Source of the DNA: Streptococcus thermophilus
GTDB lineage: Bacteria > Actinomycetota > Actinomycetes > Mycobacteriales > Mycobacteriaceae
Assembly (NCBI GenBank): GCA_900618065.1
Contig: UYIL01000003.1
Span: forward strand, 2,360,529 to 2,424,528
Direction of reading: 5' to 3'
Length of the DNA: 64,000 nucleotides
How positions within the stretch are numbered: position 1 is the first letter of the stretch; the number at the start of each line of letters is the position of its first letter. The position numbers and the translations under genes were made by a program. Positions 60,813 to 64,000 of this stretch are shown in pieces. Under the pieces are notes generated by a model. It was not told the DNA's origin. It ran no database searches and saw only the letters and a program-made list of their open reading frames with translations.

Positions 60813-63395
60813 CTAGCCAACGAAGTCCGGAACGTTGCCGCCCTTTACAGTCGCGCCAGACGGGACGGACTTAATATCCTGTCGCGACTCACCCGGCTTG
60901 CCTGGATTCACCGGCTGCTTGCCCGGAGCCTGGCCAGGCTGATCCTGGCTTCGCTTGTCACCCTCAGCATCCGGTTTACCTGGAGCGGGCCTCTCACCCG
61001 GCTGGTCCGGCTTTCCGGGTTCGCCCTGGGCCGGCTGGTCCGGGTTCGAGCTACCCGGAATCTTGCTAAGAAGCCAAGTCACCACCGGGATAGCCGGCGC
61101 TAGGAGTAGCAGCCACCACGGAGAGCCCGACGAGCTGCCGTCATCACCCGGCGTGGTCGGGTCGGTCGGGTCCGTGGGATCGGTCGGGTCAGTCGGGTCG
61201 GTCGGGTCCGTGGGATCGGTCGGGTCAGTCGGATCGGTCGGGTCCGTGGGATCGGTCGGGTCCGTCGGATCGGTCGGGTCCGTCGGATCGGTCGGGTCCG
61301 TCGGATCGGTCGGGTCCGTCGGGTCCGTGGGATCAGTCGGGTCCGTCGGGTCCGTGGGATCAGTCGGGTCCGTGGGATCAGTCGGGTCCGTGGGATCGGT
61401 CGGGTCCGTCGGGTCAGTCGGATCGGTCGGGTCCGTGGGATCAGTCGGATCGGTCGGGTCCGTGGGATCAGTCGGATCGGTCGGGTCAGTCGGGTCAGTC
61501 GGATCGGTCGGGTCCGTCGGATCGGTCGGGTCCGTGGGATCAGTCGGATCGGTCGGGTCCGTGGGATCGGTCGGGTCCGTCGGGTCCGTCGGATCGGTCG
61601 GGTCCGTCGGATCGGTCGGGTCCGTCGGATCGGTCGGGTCCGTCGGATCGGTCGGGTCCGTCGGATCGGTCGGGTCCGTCGGATCGGTCGGGTCCGTCGG
61701 ATCGGTCGGGTCCGTCGGATCGGTCGGGTCCGTCGGGTCCGTGGGATCAGTCGGGTCCGTGGGATCAGTCGGGTCCGTGGGATCAGTCGGGTCCGTGGGA
61801 TCGGTCGGGTCCGTGGGATCGGTCGGGTCCGTGGGATCAGTCGGATCGGTCGGGTCCGTGGGATCAGTCGGATCGGTCGGGTCCGTCGGGTCAGTCGGAT
61901 CGGTCGGGTCCGTCGGGTCAGTCGGATCGGTCGGGTCCGTCGGGTCCGTCGGATCGGTCGGGTCCGTCGGATCGGTCGGGTCCGTGGGATCCGTCGGGTC
62001 CGTCGGATCGGTCGGGTCCGTGGGATCAGTCGGGTCCGTCGGATCGGTCGGGTCCGTCGGATCGGTCGGGTCCGTCGGATCGGTCGGGTCCGTGGGATCA
62101 GTCGGGTCAGTCGGATCGGGCGTGCTCTCAACAAGGTTCTTCACCTTGCACGATGCCTTTCCACCAGTCTTCGCAGGGACCTTGAAGGTTGTTTTGCCCT
62201 GGAGGTCTACTTGAATGGGCGTGCCGTTCTCCTCGGTGCACTGAACGTCCTCGATCGTGCCGTTCTTCTCCTCAATGGTGACGGTGCCCTCCGTACCCGG
62301 TGCATAGGTCATGTAGCGCAGAGTCGCCTTGCCCTGAACAGTAGCAACCTCAGCAACCTCGTCCTCAAGCCGGGTGATCTTCGCGTTGCCCTTAGCCGCG
62401 GTATCAGTGATGGAGAACTTCCAACCGTCGACCGATGCACCCTCACCCGGCTTGGCCGAACCGCTCCTGGTCACCAGGCTCTTCTCGATGGTGACCTCAC
62501 CGCGGCACGCCTTGGTGGCCTGATCAACGAGCCTCTCAGCCAGCTCACCGTAGTTAGAAACCGGGATCGAGTCGCCCTCGCCGGAGATGTAGTTGAGGTA
62601 GGTCGGAGCGACCCCTTCCTTCACCTCGTCGCCCACGGCGAGCGGGACGATGCGGGTGCCGGAACGCTTGAGCTCGTTCGCCGAAGCGACTGCTCGCTGG
62701 ACGTCAGCCTGAGCTGCGGCGAAATGTTTGTTGGCCTTACCATTGTGAGAGTGACTGTAGTTGGGTCTGTTCTTCAGACCTTTATCCTTGACGGACCCTT
62801 CGGCGTCCCCAAAAGCGGTGGGCAAACCGTCGGTGATGAAATAGACGACATCGTAGGTGTCTGTCGGAATCTGACTTATTCCTCGATCCCAGTTCGTGCC
62901 ACCCAGCGCAGAGGGAGGAAGCTTTAGTGCGTCAATGACAGGATCGAGTGTCGCAGCAGAACCAGGCTCCTGCTTGCCAATCGATTGGACATCATTTGCC
63001 GGAGCTTTGGTTGCGAAGTCGTAGATACCGATCCGCGTCGGCGTGTTGTCCAACGCTTCGACGACCTTCTTACCCGCCTCCTTCGATTTCGCTAGGCCGT
63101 CCTCGCCGATGGAGGTAGACAGGTCGAAGACGAGCGCGATGTCCTGGCCGCACTTTTCCGGATCAGCCGGGTTTGCAGCGACTTCCTCTCCCGGCCCAAA
63201 CGGGATGGCCGGATCCCATTTCATGGATTCGGGCCCATGGCCAGATTGTTCTTGAGTCTGCGCCGCAGCAATCGGCACCGCAAAGAAGGTGGCTGCTAAC
63301 GCCACGGTAGAAACCAGTGCGACAACTACGATCAAGGCTTGATCAAGTCCAGTTATTGGGAAATGCTTGTGTCCGACTCGACATTGACTGAACAT
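60813..63395 (-). CDS. VWA-domain surface protein with about 107 Asp-Pro-Thr repeats
   Basis: 860 residues: export helix (ALIVVVALVSTVALAATFF), VWA domain with MIDAS DLSTS and FITDG, the same beta-rich domain as the protein at 54158, then an uninterrupted Asp-Pro-Thr repeat of about 321 residues, one TM helix (PWWLLLLAPAIPVVTWLL) and a Pro/Gly/Lys/Gln-rich tail ending SVPSGATVKGGNVPDFVG. The DPT stretch should form an extended, rigid, acidic stalk that presents the VWA head away from the wall. GGAGGG precedes ATG 63395. Repeat number probably varies between strains. Confidence 0.85.
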   Translation of the reverse strand: MFSQCRVGHKHFPITGLDQALIVVVALVSTVALAATFFAVPIAAAQTQEQSGHGPESMKWDPAIPFGPGEEVAANPADPEKCGQDIALVFDLSTSIGEDGLAKSKEAGKKVVEALDNTPTRIGIYDFATKAPANDVQSIGKQEPGSAATLDPVIDALKLPPSALGGTNWDRGISQIPTDTYDVVYFITDGLPTAFGDAEGSVKDKGLKNRPNYSHSHNGKANKHFAAAQADVQRAVASANELKRSGTRIVPLAVGDEVKEGVAPTYLNYISGEGDSIPVSNYGELAERLVDQATKACRGEVTIEKSLVTRSGSAKPGEGASVDGWKFSITDTAAKGNAKITRLEDEVAEVATVQGKATLRYMTYAPGTEGTVTIEEKNGTIEDVQCTEENGTPIQVDLQGKTTFKVPAKTGGKASCKVKNLVESTPDPTDPTDPTDPTDPTDPTDPTDPTDPTDPTDPTDPTDPTDPTDPTDPTDPTDPTDPTDPTDPTDPTDPTDPTDPTDPTDPTDPTDPTDPTDPTDPTDPTDPTDPTDPTDPTDPTDPTDPTDPTDPTDPTDPTDPTDPTDPTDPTDPTDPTDPTDPTDPTDPTDPTDPTDPTDPTDPTDPTDPTDPTDPTDPTDPTDPTDPTDPTDPTDPTDPTDPTDPTDPTDPTDPTDPTDPTDPTDPTDPTDPTDPTDPTDPTDPTDPTDPTDPTDPTDPTDPTDPTDPTDPTDPTDPTDPTDPTDPTDPTDPTDPTDPTDPTDPTDPTTPGDDGSSSGSPWWLLLLAPAIPVVTWLLSKIPGSSNPDQPAQGEPGKPDQPGERPAPGKPDAEGDKRSQDQPGQAPGKQPVNPGKPGESRQDIKSVPSGATVKGGNVPDFVG
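61155..62117 (-). repeat. 9-bp minisatellite encoding (Asp-Pro-Thr)n
   Basis: 963 bases, 107 units of 9 bases, with only a few synonymous variants (plus-strand GTCGGGTCC, GTCGGATCG, GTGGGATCA, GTGGGATCG). Higher-order patterns such as GTCGGGTCCGTCGGATCG repeat many times, pointing to slippage and unequal exchange. On the plus strand it gives long artificial Gly-Ser-Val frames. Confidence 0.95.
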
Positions 63396-63596
63396 CTACC
63401 CTCCAAGATAAAAGCAAAGTGGCTTTCCGCTGTATCGTAATCAGCTTATACGTAGTTGTTTCGTCAATCAACAAGTCAACGATCTTCTCGTGCTGCGTCT
63501 TCGCATATGGCAGCTCCAAGCCACGCCTGAGTAAACCATGGTCGATCCATTTGCCAAGGCACGCGGCCCGGGCACCCGGATCAGTCCTTAGGGTGG

Positions 63597-64000
63597 TGTC
63601 AGCGCTCTTTGAAAAGTAGCCCAAAACGCTCCTCGAAAAGTAGCCCATCCGAAAAAGATTGGATGGGTGATTTCATTGGAGGAATGGGCGCAGATTCGGT
63701 ACCTGCGTGGGCAGGGATTGTCGCTGAGGAAGATCGCTGACGAAGTCGGGTGCGCGAAAAAGACCGTTGAGAGAGCTTTGGCTTCAGATTCGCCGCCGAG
63801 TTATAAGGCGCGTGAGCCGAAAGCAACCAGTTTCGATCCGTTTGAGCCGCGCGTTCGGGAACTGTTGGCGGAAACACCTCAGCTCAACGCTAAGGTGCTT
63901 GCTCAACGGGTGGGGTGGACGGGGTCAGATTCGTGGTTCCGCAAGCACGTCGCCCGCCTCCGGCCCGAGTATCTGCCTGCCGACCCGGTCGATACTCTCG
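63597..64000 (+). mobile_element. Left end of an IS21-family insertion sequence (continues past window)
   Basis: Begins at TGTCAGCGCTC. Two 21-base direct repeats CGCTC(T/C)T(T/C)GAAAAGTAGCCCA at 63603-63623 and 63627-63647, 24 bases apart, are like the multiple terminal repeats bound by IS21-type transposases. A transposase reading frame starts at 63667. The right end and istB lie outside the window. Confidence 0.75.
63667..64000 (+). CDS. istA: IS21-family transposase IstA, N-terminal part (truncated by window)
   Basis: From GTG 63667 the frame reads VISLEEWAQIRYL, then GLSLRKIADEVGCAKKTVERAL, a helix-turn-helix typical of the IstA N-terminus, followed by SPPSYKA and a second region ELLAETPQLNAKVLAQRVG. 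The DDE catalytic domain would lie beyond base 64000. No frameshift is seen in the visible 111 codons, so the element may be intact. Confidence 0.82.
   Translation, partial: MISLEEWAQIRYLRGQGLSLRKIADEVGCAKKTVERALASDSPPSYKAREPKATSFDPFEPRVRELLAETPQLNAKVLAQRVGWTGSDSWFRKHVARLRPEYLPADPVDTL

Noticed and set aside
61155..62117. Possible CRISPR array
   Set aside because: The units are 9-bp tandem repeats with no spacers, inside a coding frame. No CRISPR-like repeat-spacer pattern was seen anywhere in the window.
60955..62214. Long plus-strand frame encoding Gly-Ser-Val repeats, and a minus-strand Arg-Thr-Arg-Pro frame over the same bases
   Set aside because: Both are other-frame readings of the 9-base minisatellite; the Asp-Pro-Thr frame is the one joined to a signal peptide, VWA domain and TM helix.
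63396..63596. Possible gene between the VWA gene and the IS end
   Set aside because: A 101-codon minus-strand frame overlaps the VWA start and the IS terminus and has no protein-like features; the stretch is probably promoter DNA of the VWA gene.

Overview
The window is a high-GC actinobacterial chromosome segment, almost certainly Corynebacterium or a close relative. The evidence is the complete cysIXHDNYZ sulfur cluster in the corynebacterial order, an arabinogalactan/LAM envelope locus (LpqI-like glycosidase, DUF2613, AftD), a trmB-NYN-MmpL3 cluster beside GTP-dependent PEP carboxykinase, and a McbR-type operator. Many genes start 6-7 bases after a TANNNT -10 box, which is the leaderless arrangement common in this group. 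An adjacent FAD-oxidoreductase/SAM-methyltransferase pair suggests a species that makes 10-methyl (tuberculostearic-type) fatty acids.

Layout. 1-3.9 kb: end of a RibB-type gene, a PlsC-type acyltransferase and an MMPL exporter. 4-11.4 kb (minus): GPP34 protein and the sulfate assimilation operon; a divergent, internally deleted ferredoxin reductase remnant lies at 11.7-12.3 kb with short palindromic repeats. 12.5-13.2 kb: vapBC. 13.3-16.8 kb: heterodimeric ABC exporter. 16.8-21.2 kb: a phosphate island with two tandem Na/Pi symporters, each behind 11-nt direct repeats, then a small acidic protein and a PstS-like lipoprotein with no ABC partners. 21.3-25.6 kb: two low-complexity membrane proteins, a DUF1707 protein and alaT. 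25.9-29.8 kb: a giant CshA-type surface protein. 29.9-33.4 kb: ugd, a Cys/His-rich protein, a decayed Abi gene, dcd and tRNA-Gly(CCC). 33.6-35.3 kb: two lipases. 35.4-46.3 kb: VanW protein, LpqI, DUF2613, AftD, acyltransferase, two membrane proteins and a GT4 glycosyltransferase. 46.3-54.1 kb: methyltransferase, pckG, trmB, NYN protein, MmpL3-like transporter and a flippase-like membrane protein. 54.2-63.4 kb: a surface-protein region with three related VWA genes (one truncated), a duplicated fragment of the flippase-like gene and about 107 Asp-Pro-Thr repeats, enclosing the tmsAB pair. 63.6 kb to the end: left end of an IS21-family element.

The main themes are cell-envelope construction (mycolate export, arabinan, LM/LAM-type glycans, branched lipids), sulfur and phosphate supply, and a variable surface-protein region shaped by duplication and repeat expansion. 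The most interesting signals are the phosphate island, a 91-bp two-copy repeat that can fold in both copies, an array of four alternating repeats before pckG, and the VWA/DPT surface locus.
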